A stretch of 64,000 nucleotides of DNA from assembly GCF_022815725.1 (NCBI RefSeq), contig NZ_JALGRF010000007.1, positions 124,001-188,000 of the forward strand, in the 5' to 3' direction. Numbering within the stretch: the stretch's first letter is position 1; each line of letters begins with the position of its first letter. Of this stretch, positions 1-8,671 are shown piece by piece. A program made the translations under genes and the position numbers. The notes under the pieces were generated by a model, which saw only the letters and a list, made by a program, of their open reading frames with translations, was not told the origin of the DNA and ran no database searches. This stretch comes from Streptomyces sp. APSN-46.1 (lineage in GTDB: Bacteria > Actinomycetota > Actinomycetes > Streptomycetales > Streptomycetaceae).

Positions 1-1106
1 TCCCGCTTCGCGATCCAGTCCAGCTCCCCCGACAGGCTCATCGGGTCGCTCTCCAGCCGCCCCAGCACGTCCTCCCACCGAGCGAGGACGTCCTTGGTCT
101 GGTCGTCCGCGTCGGCCCCGAACCGCTCCTCCACGTACTTCCTGGCCAGCTCGAAGTACTCCATCTGGAGTTGTACGGCGGTCAGCGTGCGGCCGCTGCG
201 CAGGGTGATCAGGTGGTGCAGGTCGGGGTCGTGGGAGACCTGGTGCAAGGTGCGCACCGGCTGGTCCACGGCCAGGTCCACGTTGATGAAGCCGTCTTCG
301 ATCATGGACAGGACGAGCGCGGTCGTGCCGAGCTTGAGGTAGGTCGAGATCTCGGACAGGTTCGCGTCGCCGATGATCACGTGCAGCCGGCGGTACTTCT
401 CGGCGTCCGAGTGCGGCTCGTCCCGGGTGTTGATGATGGGCCGCTTCAGGGTGGTCTCCAGGCCGACCTCGACCTCGAAGTAGTCCGCGCGCTGACTGAT
501 CTGGAAGCCGTCCTCGCGCCCGTCCTGCCCGATGCCCACGCGTCCCGCGCCGGTGACGACCTGCCGCGAGACGAAGAAGGGGGTCAGGTGGCGCACGATG
601 TCCGAGAAGGGGGTCTCCCGCTTCATCAGGTAGTTCTCGTGCGTGCCGTAGGAGGCGCCCTTGTTGTCGGTGTTGTTCTTGTAGAGGTGGATCGGCTGGG
701 CCCCGGGCAGCTGGGCCGCCCGGACGGCCGCCTCGGCCATGATCCGCTCGCCGGCCTTGTCCCACAGGACGGCGTCCAGCGGATTGGTGATCTCCGGGGA
801 GCTGTACTCGGGGTGCGCGTGGTCGACGTAGAGCCGCGCGCCATTGGTGAGGATCACGTTGGCGAGGCCGATGTCCTCGTCGGTGAGCTGGCTGTTGTCG
901 GCGGCCTCGCGGGCGAGGTCGAAGCCGCGGGCGTCCCGCAGCGGATTCTCCTCCTCGAAGTCCCAGCGGGCGCGGCGCGCCCGGTGCATCGCCGCCGCGT
1001 AGGCGTTGACGATCTGGGACGAGGTGAGCATGGCATTGGCGTTCGGGTGCCCCGGGACGGAGATCCCGTACTCCGTCTCGATCCCCATTACTCGCCGTAC
1101 GGTCAT
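1..1106 (-). CDS. dop: Dop, deamidase/depupylase of Pup (3' end outside window)
   Basis: Converts the C-terminal Gln of Pup to Glu and removes Pup from tagged proteins; a glutamine-synthetase-like ATP enzyme of the Pup-proteasome system. The 368 visible residues begin MTVRRVMGIETEYGIS. They contain the family motif YVDHAHPEYS with the catalytic Asp, and the KNNTDNKGASYGTHENYLM block. Dop rather than PafA is indicated by the extra loop after RDARGFDL and by the position just downstream of arc on the same strand. The start at 1106 is preceded by AAGGAGGG. A second Met six codons later is possible. The remaining C-terminus (family about 500 aa) lies beyond base 1. Confidence 0.95.
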   Translation of the reverse strand, partial: MTVRRVMGIETEYGISVPGHPNANAMLTSSQIVNAYAAAMHRARRARWDFEEENPLRDARGFDLAREAADNSQLTDEDIGLANVILTNGARLYVDHAHPEYSSPEITNPLDAVLWDKAGERIMAEAAVRAAQLPGAQPIHLYKNNTDNKGASYGTHENYLMKRETPFSDIVRHLTPFFVSRQVVTGAGRVGIGQDGREDGFQISQRADYFEVEVGLETTLKRPIINTRDEPHSDAEKYRRLHVIIGDANLSEISTYLKLGTTALVLSMIEDGFINVDLAVDQPVRTLHQVSHDPDLHHLITLRSGRTLTAVQLQMEYFELARKYVEERFGADADDQTKDVLARWEDVLGRLESDPMSLSGELDWIAKR

Positions 1107-1313
1107 GCGGCCCTCCTTGCCCGGCGGCGCTCCCGTTCGGGAGCGGCGCTCAAGTACCGCTGGTGCTCCGGTGCGTGTGCCTGTGCGGTGTCCGTCCCCG
1201 CACTGCGCGACCGGCGGTACGGAAGAGCCTAGAACCACTCCGCGCTGGTGGGGAGATCATTTCAGTCATTGACTTTTCCCGTCCACGGCTGAACTGCGGT
1301 CGGTAAAGCAGTC

Positions 1314-1346
1314 GGCTGCGGATGCCCCGTGAGGGCACCCGCAGCC
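1314..1346 (-). terminator. Hairpin after arc
   Basis: GGCTGCGG and CCGCAGCC arms plus TGCCC/GGGCA with one unpaired base each side and a short loop, 12 bases past the arc stop. No U-tract. It may partly separate arc from dop or end arc transcripts. Confidence 0.55.
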
Positions 1347-1357
1347 GCCCCGCTTTG

Positions 1358-3124
1358 TCAGAGGTACTGACCGGTGTTTGCCACCGTGTCGATGGAGCGT
1401 CCGGTGTCCGCGCCTTGCTTTCCGGTGACGAGGGTGCGGATGAATACAATCCGCTCGCCCTTCTTTCCGGAGATTCGGGCCCAGTCGTCGGGGTTGGTGG
1501 TGTTCGGCAGGTCCTCGTTCTCCTTGAACTCGTCCACGCAGGCCTGGAGGAGGTGGGAGACCCGGAGGCCCTTCTGGTTGTGCTCGAGGAAGGCCTTGAT
1601 CGCCATCTTCTTCGCACGGTCGACGATGTTCTGGATCATCGCGCCCGAGTTGAAGTCCTTGAAGTAGAGGACTTCCTTGTCGCCGTTGGCGTACGTGACC
1701 TCGAGGAAGCGGTTTTCCTCGGTTTCGGCGTACATCTGCTCGACGACGGTCTGGATCATGCTGTGGACGGCGACCTCGGGAGAGCCCGAGTGCTCGGTGA
1801 GGTCGTCGGCGTGCAGCGGCAGCGAGGCCTTGAGGTACTTCGCGAAGATGTCCCTCGCGGCTTCGGCGTCGGGGCGCTCGATCTTGATCTTCACGTCGAG
1901 CCGGCCGGGGCGCAGGATGGCCGGGTCGATCATGTCCTCGCGGTTGGAGGCGCCGATGACGATGACGTTCTCCAGGCCTTCCACGCCGTCGATCTCGGCG
2001 AGCAGCTGGGGGACGATGGTGTTCTCCACGTCCGAGCTGACTCCGGATCCGCGGGTGCGGAAGAGGGATTCCATCTCATCGAAGAAGACGATGACGGGGG
2101 TGCCCTCGCTCGCCTTCTCGCGGGCACGCTGGAAGACGAGGCGGATGTGCCGCTCGGTCTCGCCGACGTACTTGTTGAGGAGCTCGGGTCCCTTGATGTT
2201 CAGGAAGTACGACTTCCCCGCGGCCTGTCCGGTCACCTCGGCGACCTTCTTGGCAAGCGAGTTGGCCACGGCCTTGGCGATGAGCGTCTTGCCGCATCCG
2301 GGCGGGCCGTAGAGCAGGATGCCCTTCGGCGGCCGCAGTTCGTGTTCCTTGAACAGGTCCGGGTAGAGGTAGGGGAGCTCGACGGCGTCGCGGATCAACT
2401 CGATCTGGTCGCCCAGGCCGCCGATCTTGCTGTAGTCGATGTCGGGGACTTCTTCGAGGACGAGGTCCTCGACCTCGCTCTTGGGGACGATCTCGTAGAC
2501 GTAGCCGGAGCGGGGTTCGAGCAGGAGGGAGTCGCCGGCTCGGATAGGGACGTCCAGGAGCGGCTCGGCGAGCCTCACCACCCTCTCCTCGTCGGTGTGT
2601 CCGATGACCAGGGCGCGCTCGCCGTCCTCGAGGATCTCCTTGAAGGTGACGATGTCCCCGGCCCGCTCGAACTTCATGGCCTCGACCACGTTGAGCGCTT
2701 CGTTGAGCATGACTTCCTGGCCGCGCCGGAGCTCTTCCGGGTCGACGCTGGGGCTGACGTTCACGCGGAGCTTTCGGCCGCCGGTGAAGATGTCGACGGT
2801 GCCGTCTTCGTTCGCCTGAAGGAAGACACCGAAACCGGCCGGCGGCTGTGCGAGCCGGTCGACTTCTTCCTTGAGGGCCACGATCTGGTCGCGGGCCTCA
2901 CGGAGGGTATTCGCCAGTCGTTCGTTCTGTGCGGAGACGCCGGCCAGGTTTGTCTGCAACTCGACGATCCGCTCTTCGAGAATCCTCGTGTGTCGCGGAG
3001 AGTCGGCGAGCTTACGTCGCAGGACGGCGATTTCCTGCTCGAGATAGGCAACCTGTCCGGCGGGGTCCTCGGACCCTCGCCCGGGCCGGATGCCGCGGTT
3101 GATGTCGTCGTCGTGGGCTGCCAC
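1358..3124 (-). CDS. arc: Proteasome-activating AAA ATPase ARC/Mpa
   Basis: Hexameric ATPase that recognises pupylated substrates, unfolds them and feeds them into the 20S proteasome. The 588-aa product has an N-terminal coiled coil (about residues 20-95), which in this family binds Pup. Two OB-like domains follow, then an AAA domain with Walker A GPPGCGKT, Walker B VIVFFDEME and an arginine-finger region. It ends GQYL, the penultimate-Tyr tail that docks into the proteasome alpha ring. I chose the GTG at 3124, which has GGAGGAGG eight bases upstream and gives the usual Streptomyces length. An ATG at 3142 lies upstream of this ribosome site. Confidence 0.96.
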   Translation of the reverse strand: MAAHDDDINRGIRPGRGSEDPAGQVAYLEQEIAVLRRKLADSPRHTRILEERIVELQTNLAGVSAQNERLANTLREARDQIVALKEEVDRLAQPPAGFGVFLQANEDGTVDIFTGGRKLRVNVSPSVDPEELRRGQEVMLNEALNVVEAMKFERAGDIVTFKEILEDGERALVIGHTDEERVVRLAEPLLDVPIRAGDSLLLEPRSGYVYEIVPKSEVEDLVLEEVPDIDYSKIGGLGDQIELIRDAVELPYLYPDLFKEHELRPPKGILLYGPPGCGKTLIAKAVANSLAKKVAEVTGQAAGKSYFLNIKGPELLNKYVGETERHIRLVFQRAREKASEGTPVIVFFDEMESLFRTRGSGVSSDVENTIVPQLLAEIDGVEGLENVIVIGASNREDMIDPAILRPGRLDVKIKIERPDAEAARDIFAKYLKASLPLHADDLTEHSGSPEVAVHSMIQTVVEQMYAETEENRFLEVTYANGDKEVLYFKDFNSGAMIQNIVDRAKKMAIKAFLEHNQKGLRVSHLLQACVDEFKENEDLPNTTNPDDWARISGKKGERIVFIRTLVTGKQGADTGRSIDTVANTGQYL

Positions 3125-3388
3125 GGTCCTCACCTCCTCCAAGGGGAGCTGGACGCTTCCTGACCCTACCTGGGCTGGTGGTGATTGAAACCCCTAGATC
3201 ACAAAGACGGTAGAGGTGTGTCCGATCTTCACCCTTGCGTACTCCCTCACGCCAAGGAAATACCCACCCTTCAACATCGGAAAGCAGCCGGTTGTAAGGT
3301 CGAACTGTTCAACACCCGTCAGGGCTCGCGCGACTTGCCGCGAGTTGTGGCCGGGAAGGATCACTCAGCGCAGGGAACGGCAGGAGAT

Positions 3389-3709
3389 ATGACCGTGCAG
3401 CAGGAGGCCCTCGCGGGCGGCACCGGCGGGGCCGGGGAGCCGCTCGAGGTCTGGATCGACCAGGACCTCTGCACCGGGGACGGCATCTGCGTGCAGTACG
3501 CCCCGGAGGTGTTCGAGCTGGACATCGACGGTCTGGCGTATGTGAAGAGCCCGGAGGACGAGCTTCTGGTGGAGGCGGGGGCGACCACTCCGGTTCCCTT
3601 GACGCTGCTCCGGGACGTGGTCGATTCGGCGAAGGAATGCCCGGGGGACTGTATCCACGTAAGGCGCGTTTCGGACAGGGTCGAGGTGTACGGTCCCGAC
3701 GCCGAGTAA
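3389..3709 (+). CDS. Small ferredoxin
   Basis: A 106-aa soluble electron carrier divergent from arc. The cysteines are C28, C34, C84 (followed by Pro) and C88. C-x5-C plus a distant CP is the arrangement of single-cluster [3Fe-4S]/[4Fe-4S] ferredoxins such as those serving cytochromes P450. The fourth cysteine (CPGDC) makes the cluster type uncertain. The acidic C-terminus and the segment WIDQDLCTGDGIC are family-typical. The ATG at 3389 has CAGGAG just upstream. The electron donor and acceptor are not evident from neighbours. A ferredoxin next to the proteasome genes is, from memory, normal in Streptomyces. Confidence 0.85.
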   Translation: MTVQQEALAGGTGGAGEPLEVWIDQDLCTGDGICVQYAPEVFELDIDGLAYVKSPEDELLVEAGATTPVPLTLLRDVVDSAKECPGDCIHVRRVSDRVEVYGPDAE

Positions 3710-3724
3710 TGGCCTCGTGACGCT

Positions 3725-4321
3725 TCAAACCCGCCTGGCGGCCGAGTCCGTCAGCTCCTGGCGGAATTTCCCGTCGCTCCAGCGCCACTTGGCGAGCTGC
3801 TTGATGTCGGGGCTGTAGCGCGGGACCTCGGGTGAGGAGTAGCCGAGGAGACGGGCGGTGACGATCCCGTCGCGCACGGTGAGGTCGGTGGCGGTCTGGC
3901 GTCGCGCGGTGTCGAGCAGGGTGGCCACGACGCGGGGGCGGGCGGCGCCGTTCGGACCGGCGGTGTCCTGGGTGATGACGTAGATCGCGTGGGGCGGGGT
4001 CCCGGAGCCGGCGTCGCAGCGGACGGCGGCGACGGTCTCGGGGCTGCCGTCGCCGTCGAGGTCGCCTTGGGCGGTGTCCGTGACGGCCTGCGGGGCGCCC
4101 TTGCAGTCGAGGGGGTAGGTGAGCGCCCGGGCGTCGGGGGCGGCTGCCCGCGGACCGTTCGCGGCCGAGGCGGAGGCGGCGCCGGCGGAGGGCTGGACGA
4201 GGCCCGCGGCGGCTACGACGGCGGCCATGGCCGAGGCCGTGGCGAACCAGTGGACGGGCTTGGTGTGGCTGTGCGCCAGGTCTTCCAGGGGCGGGGCCGG
4301 CTGGGCGGGACGGTGCGGCAC
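3725..4321 (-). CDS. Secreted or membrane-anchored protein, function unknown
   Basis: A 198-aa protein read from a GTG at 4321 with CAGGAG nine bases upstream. An N-terminal tail is followed by one hydrophobic Ala/Val segment (WFATASAMAAVVAAAGLV, about residues 25-42), which looks like a signal peptide or anchor. The exported part contains DLDGDGSPE, an FG-GAP/EF-type calcium-binding signature in a stretch that reads like an integrin-type repeat protein, and two cysteines that could pair. The same frame stays open far upstream, antisense to trmI, but that part has no coding character. I do not recognise a named family. Confidence 0.7.
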   Translation of the reverse strand: MPHRPAQPAPPLEDLAHSHTKPVHWFATASAMAAVVAAAGLVQPSAGAASASAANGPRAAAPDARALTYPLDCKGAPQAVTDTAQGDLDGDGSPETVAAVRCDAGSGTPPHAIYVITQDTAGPNGAARPRVVATLLDTARRQTATDLTVRDGIVTARLLGYSSPEVPRYSPDIKQLAKWRWSDGKFRQELTDSAARRV

Positions 4322-4404
4322 GCGGGGTGTCTCCTGTGCGAAGGGTGACGGGGCGCCAGCATCGTGCCATACCTCACACTCAGGTGGAATGGCTGGGTCC
4401 GGGT

Positions 4405-4457
4405 GTGGTGGCCGCGTGTGGTGGGCCGGTGTGGTGGCCGGTGTGGTGGCCGGTGTC
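4405..4457. repeat. Short tandem repeat GGTGTGGTGGCC
   Basis: Three near-identical copies of a 12-base unit (GTGTGGTGGCCG-type) run in direct succession between the secreted-protein gene and trmI. Non-coding; possibly slippage-derived. Confidence 0.7.
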
Positions 4458-4470
4458 CGGGACAACGAAG

Positions 4471-4522
4471 AGGCGCTGTGGCGCAGTTCCCGTGTTGCTC
4501 GGGGAACTGCGCCACAGCGCCT
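4471..4522. terminator. Perfect 21-bp inverted repeat downstream of trmI
   Basis: Arms 4471-4491 and 4502-4522 are exact reverse complements (begin AGGCGCTGTGGCG) with a 10-base loop. It lies 24 bases past the trmI stop, so it most likely ends trmI transcripts. Its length is unusual for a plain terminator. Confidence 0.75.
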
Positions 4523-4545
4523 TCGTGTTGGGCTTCCGGGGCGGC

Positions 4546-5442
4546 TCAGGCGGAGCGGTCGCTGCCGGGGCCGTCGTAGTCCTCGCCGTAGGCGCCCTTG
4601 GAGGGGCGGCGGCGGCGCAGCGGGGGCTCGACGCCGTCCGCGAGGCGGCGGGCGGTGACGAGGAAGCCGGTGTGGCCGATCATCCGGTGGTCGGGTCGGA
4701 CGGCGAGGCCTTCGACGTGCCAGTTGCGGATCATCGATTCCCAGGGCTGCGGTTCGGCGTAGCAGCCGAACTCGCGGATGGATTCGACGGTCCGGGCGAG
4801 CTGGGTGGTGGTGGCCACGTAGCAGCAGAGGATGCCACCGGGGACCAGGGCCTTGGAGACGGCCTCCAGGCATTCCCAGGGGGCGAGCATGTCGAGGATG
4901 ACGCGGTCGACGTCCGAGTCGGACAGGTTGTCCTGGAGGTCGCCGACGGTGAGCTGCCACGCGGGGTGCGGGCCGCCGAAGTAGCGCTCGACGTTGGCCG
5001 TGGCGATCTCGGCGAAGTCCGGTCGGCGCTCGTAGCTGTGGAGCATGCCCTGGTCGCCGATGGCGCGCAGCAGGAAGCTGCTCAGGGAGCCGGAGCCCAC
5101 GCCTGCCTCGACGACGCGGGCGCCGGGGAAGATGTCGGCGAAGGCCAGGATCTGGCCCGCGTCCTTGGGGTAGACCACGGCGGCACCGCGGGGCATGGAA
5201 AGGACATAGTCGGGGAGCAGGGGACGCAGCGCGAGGTAGGCGACGTTGCCCGTGGTACGGACAACACTGCCCTCGGGGGCACCGATCAGCTCGTCGTGGG
5301 GGAAGGAACCCTTGTGGGTGTGGAAATTCTTCCCGGCTTCGAGCGTGAACGTGTAGTGGCGGCCCTTGGGGTCGGTGAGCTGAACCTGGTCCCCGACCTC
5401 GAAGGGCCCGCGTCGGCGGGCGGCACCGGTCGGTTCGGACAT
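4546..5442 (-). CDS. trmI: tRNA (adenine-58-N1)-methyltransferase TrmI
   Basis: SAM-dependent methyltransferase making m1A58 in the T-loop of tRNAs; homotetrameric in bacteria. The 298-aa length is normal for actinobacteria. The N-terminal beta domain (EVGDQVQLTDPKGRHYTF) and HTHKGSFPHDELIG precede a Rossmann methyltransferase domain with motif I VVEAGVGSGSLSSFLLRAIG and motif IV VILDMLAPWECL. The Arg-rich C-terminus (PPLRRRRPSKGAYGEDYDGPGS) is typical. ATG start at 5442. The gene sits 18 bases downstream of the site-2 protease gene on the same strand, so co-transcription is likely. Confidence 0.95.
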   Translation of the reverse strand: MSEPTGAARRRGPFEVGDQVQLTDPKGRHYTFTLEAGKNFHTHKGSFPHDELIGAPEGSVVRTTGNVAYLALRPLLPDYVLSMPRGAAVVYPKDAGQILAFADIFPGARVVEAGVGSGSLSSFLLRAIGDQGMLHSYERRPDFAEIATANVERYFGGPHPAWQLTVGDLQDNLSDSDVDRVILDMLAPWECLEAVSKALVPGGILCCYVATTTQLARTVESIREFGCYAEPQPWESMIRNWHVEGLAVRPDHRMIGHTGFLVTARRLADGVEPPLRRRRPSKGAYGEDYDGPGSDRSA

Positions 5443-5460
5443 GTGACCAGTGTATTGGCT

Positions 5461-6714
5461 TCAGGGCTGGGGCCGCGCCATGGCCTTCACGAAGGCCTTT
5501 TCGACGTCGAGGGTGGAGAGGACGCCGTAGATCTCGCCGCCGGGTTCGATGACGAGGTATTCGGAGGCGGGGGTGGCGCGGAGGTGTTCGAGGAGTTCTT
5601 CGCCGGTGAGGTCCGCTGAAACCTTCATGCCGTCGTTGATGTCCTGGGCGAGGGTGCTGACGGCGACCCAGGGGCGGCGGTGTGCGGGTACGGAGGCGAT
5701 GGCGGTTTCGCGGACGATGGCGGTGGGGTCGCCGTGGCCGTCGACGACGACGAGGGCGCGGGCGCCGGCTTCGTTGGCGCGGCGCAGGGCTTCGGAGAGG
5801 GGGGTGGTGTTCTCGACGGGGATGGCCCGGCGGGTGAGGGCGCGGGCCTGGAGTTCGGGGAGGTGTTCGCGCAGGCGGGCCATGCGGAGGCTGTTGCCGG
5901 CGCCGGTCCAGATGATGGCGGCGAGGATCGCGGCGAGCAGGGCGTCCATGACGGTGTTCATGCCGTCGATTTCCTCGGTGCGGTTGCCGAGGATGCCGGT
6001 GTGGGTCAGGAGGGGCAGGCCGAGGAGGACTGCGAGGGCGAGGCCGCGGCCGACCCAGGCGGCGGCGATGGTGCCGGTCATGGGTTTGCCGGTGATGCCC
6101 CAGATGACGGCGCGGAGCATGCGGCCGCCGTCGAGGGGGAGGCCGGGGAGCAGGTTGAAGGCGGCGACGAGGAGGTTGGAGATCATCAGGCCGGCGAGGA
6201 GGACGCCGGGGACGGTGGCCGGGTCCACGGCTTCGAGGCCGAGGTAGAAGGCGCCGGCGAGGAGGAGGGAGAGCAGGGGGCCGACGAAGGCGAGGACGAA
6301 TTCGCGGCCGGGGGTCTCGGATTCCTTCTCGATCTCGGAGACTCCGCCGAAGAACTGGAGCTGGATGCGGCGCACGGGGAGTTTGAAGCGGAGGGCGGCG
6401 ATGGTGTGCGCGAGTTCGTGGACGAGGACGGAGGCGTAGAAGGCGACGGCGAAGAAGAGGGAGACGAGGTAGCGGACCGGACCGAGGTCGGGCAGGATGC
6501 GGTCGAGCTGGTCGCCGAAGACCCAGGTGATGAGGGCGGCGACGAGGAACCAGCTGGGCGAGACGTAGACGGGCACGCCGAAGGGGCGGCCCATGAGGAG
6601 TCCGCCGCCGGGGTCGGGGCGCCGGCTCGGGCGCTCGCCGGTCTGGTCGGTGTCTGCCACGGCTGTCCTTCGGTCGGTGCTGTCCGGCGGGTCGGTTCCG
6701 TCGGTGGTTCCCAT
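5461..6714 (-). CDS. Site-2 protease family (M50) zinc metallopeptidase with CBS domains
   Basis: Intramembrane metalloprotease. The zinc site is HELAH (H99, E100, H103) with the third ligand D195 in NLLPGLPLDGG. About six membrane segments span residues 45-270. The C-terminal 110 residues hold two CBS motifs, which in this subfamily usually bind adenine nucleotides. The 417-aa length matches Rip-like actinobacterial S2P proteins. I start at the ATG at 6714, preceded by GGGGGAAC; earlier in-frame starts lack a ribosome site. It is divergent from the RecB-like nuclease and upstream of trmI. Substrates cannot be inferred. Confidence 0.92.
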   Translation of the reverse strand: MGTTDGTDPPDSTDRRTAVADTDQTGERPSRRPDPGGGLLMGRPFGVPVYVSPSWFLVAALITWVFGDQLDRILPDLGPVRYLVSLFFAVAFYASVLVHELAHTIAALRFKLPVRRIQLQFFGGVSEIEKESETPGREFVLAFVGPLLSLLLAGAFYLGLEAVDPATVPGVLLAGLMISNLLVAAFNLLPGLPLDGGRMLRAVIWGITGKPMTGTIAAAWVGRGLALAVLLGLPLLTHTGILGNRTEEIDGMNTVMDALLAAILAAIIWTGAGNSLRMARLREHLPELQARALTRRAIPVENTTPLSEALRRANEAGARALVVVDGHGDPTAIVRETAIASVPAHRRPWVAVSTLAQDINDGMKVSADLTGEELLEHLRATPASEYLVIEPGGEIYGVLSTLDVEKAFVKAMARPQP

Positions 6715-6849
6715 TGTGGTTCCCCCGCGGTTCCGGTGCGGAACGGGGTCGCGTTGTCGCTGGGTGTGATGCACCGATCATGCAGTGCGAGGGGGGTCGG
6801 CGTCGATGGTATGCGCGTGCTGTCGGTGATGGGTCGTACTGTTTCGGGT

Positions 6850-7824
<975 letters not shown>

Positions 7825-7888
7825 TCGCCGGGTCAGGGCAGAATGGGCGGCGTCCCCGAAGCCGTCCGATGAATACGAGGTAGACCCC

Positions 7889-8563
7889 GTGGCGATCCGC
7901 GTCCTTCTGGTCGACGACCAGCCGCTGCTGCGCACCGGTTTCCGGATGATTCTGGAGGCCGAACAGGACTTGGCGGTGGTCGGTGAGGCCGGGGACGGTC
8001 TGCAGGCGCTGGACCAGGTGCGGGCGTTGCAGCCCGATGTGGTGCTGATGGACATCCGGATGCCGCGCATGGACGGGGTGGAGGCGACCCGGCAGATCAC
8101 CGGTCCGGGCCGGGACGGGCCCGCGAAGGTGCTGGTCCTGACGACTTTCGATCTGGACGAGTACGTGGTGGAGGCGCTGCGGGCGGGGGCGAGCGGGTTC
8201 CTGCTGAAGGACGCGCCGGCCAATGAGCTGGTGCAGGCGATCCGGGTGGTCGCGGCGGGTGAGGCGATGCTGGCGCCGAGCATCACGCGGCGGCTGCTGG
8301 ACAAGTACGCGGGGCATCTGCCGTCGGGTGAGGACAGCGTTCCGAACGTGCTGGGGACGCTGACGGAGCGCGAGGTCGAGGTGTTGAAGCTGGTGGCGCG
8401 GGGTCTGTCGAATGCGGAGATCGCGGCGGATCTGTTCGTGAGTGAGACCACGGTGAAGACGCACGTGGGGCATGTTCTGACGAAGCTGGGCCTGCGCGAT
8501 CGCGTGCAGGCGGCCGTGTACGCGTACGAGAGCGGTCTGGTGCGGCCGGGGGCGGCTCAGTAG
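7889..8563 (+). CDS. LuxR-type (NarL family) response regulator
   Basis: A 224-aa two-component regulator. The receiver domain (residues 1-120) has acidic pair D9/D10, phospho-acceptor D55 in LMDIRMP and the Lys of FLLKDAP. A linker leads to a LuxR helix-turn-helix (LTEREVEVLKLVARGLSNAEIAADLFVSETTVKTH) at about 152-215. GTG start at 7889 beginning VAIRVLLVDD, with GAGG upstream. No sensor kinase gene is adjacent, so it is an orphan here; cross-talk with a distant kinase is inferred. A hairpin overlaps its stop codon. Confidence 0.93.
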   Translation: MAIRVLLVDDQPLLRTGFRMILEAEQDLAVVGEAGDGLQALDQVRALQPDVVLMDIRMPRMDGVEATRQITGPGRDGPAKVLVLTTFDLDEYVVEALRAGASGFLLKDAPANELVQAIRVVAAGEAMLAPSITRRLLDKYAGHLPSGEDSVPNVLGTLTEREVEVLKLVARGLSNAEIAADLFVSETTVKTHVGHVLTKLGLRDRVQAAVYAYESGLVRPGAAQ

Positions 8564-8598
8564 TCCCGGGGCGGGTGTGTGGGCCCGGGACTACTGAG
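8556..8598 (+). terminator. 15-bp perfect hairpin at the end of the response-regulator gene
   Basis: Arms 8556-8570 (CTCAGTAGTCCCGGG) and 8584-8598 are exact complements. The stem includes the stop codon of the response regulator. Confidence 0.75.
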
Positions 8599-8617
8599 CC
8601 GGGCCGGGGGAACGGCG

Positions 8618-8654
8618 ACGGGCCGGCAACCGCGGCACGCGGTTGCCGGCCCGT
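8618..8654 (-). terminator. 16-bp perfect hairpin after the first binding-protein gene
   Basis: Arms 8618-8633 and 8639-8654 (ACGGGCCGGCAACCGC), 5-base loop, 18 bases beyond the stop of the solute-binding protein gene. Together with 8556-8598 it insulates two convergent genes. Confidence 0.8.
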
Positions 8655-8671
8655 TCGTGGTGCGGGGCGGG

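Noticed and set aside
4322..6781. Upstream extension of the frame of the secreted protein
   Set aside because: Arg/Pro/His-rich sequence in another frame over trmI and the site-2 protease; no family match or ribosome site. The gene starts at 4321.
5680..6849. Long Gly/Asp/Glu-rich plus-strand extension before the RecB-like gene
   Set aside because: It is the complement of the M50 protease gene, which has clear membrane segments and HELAH. The real start is around 6850.
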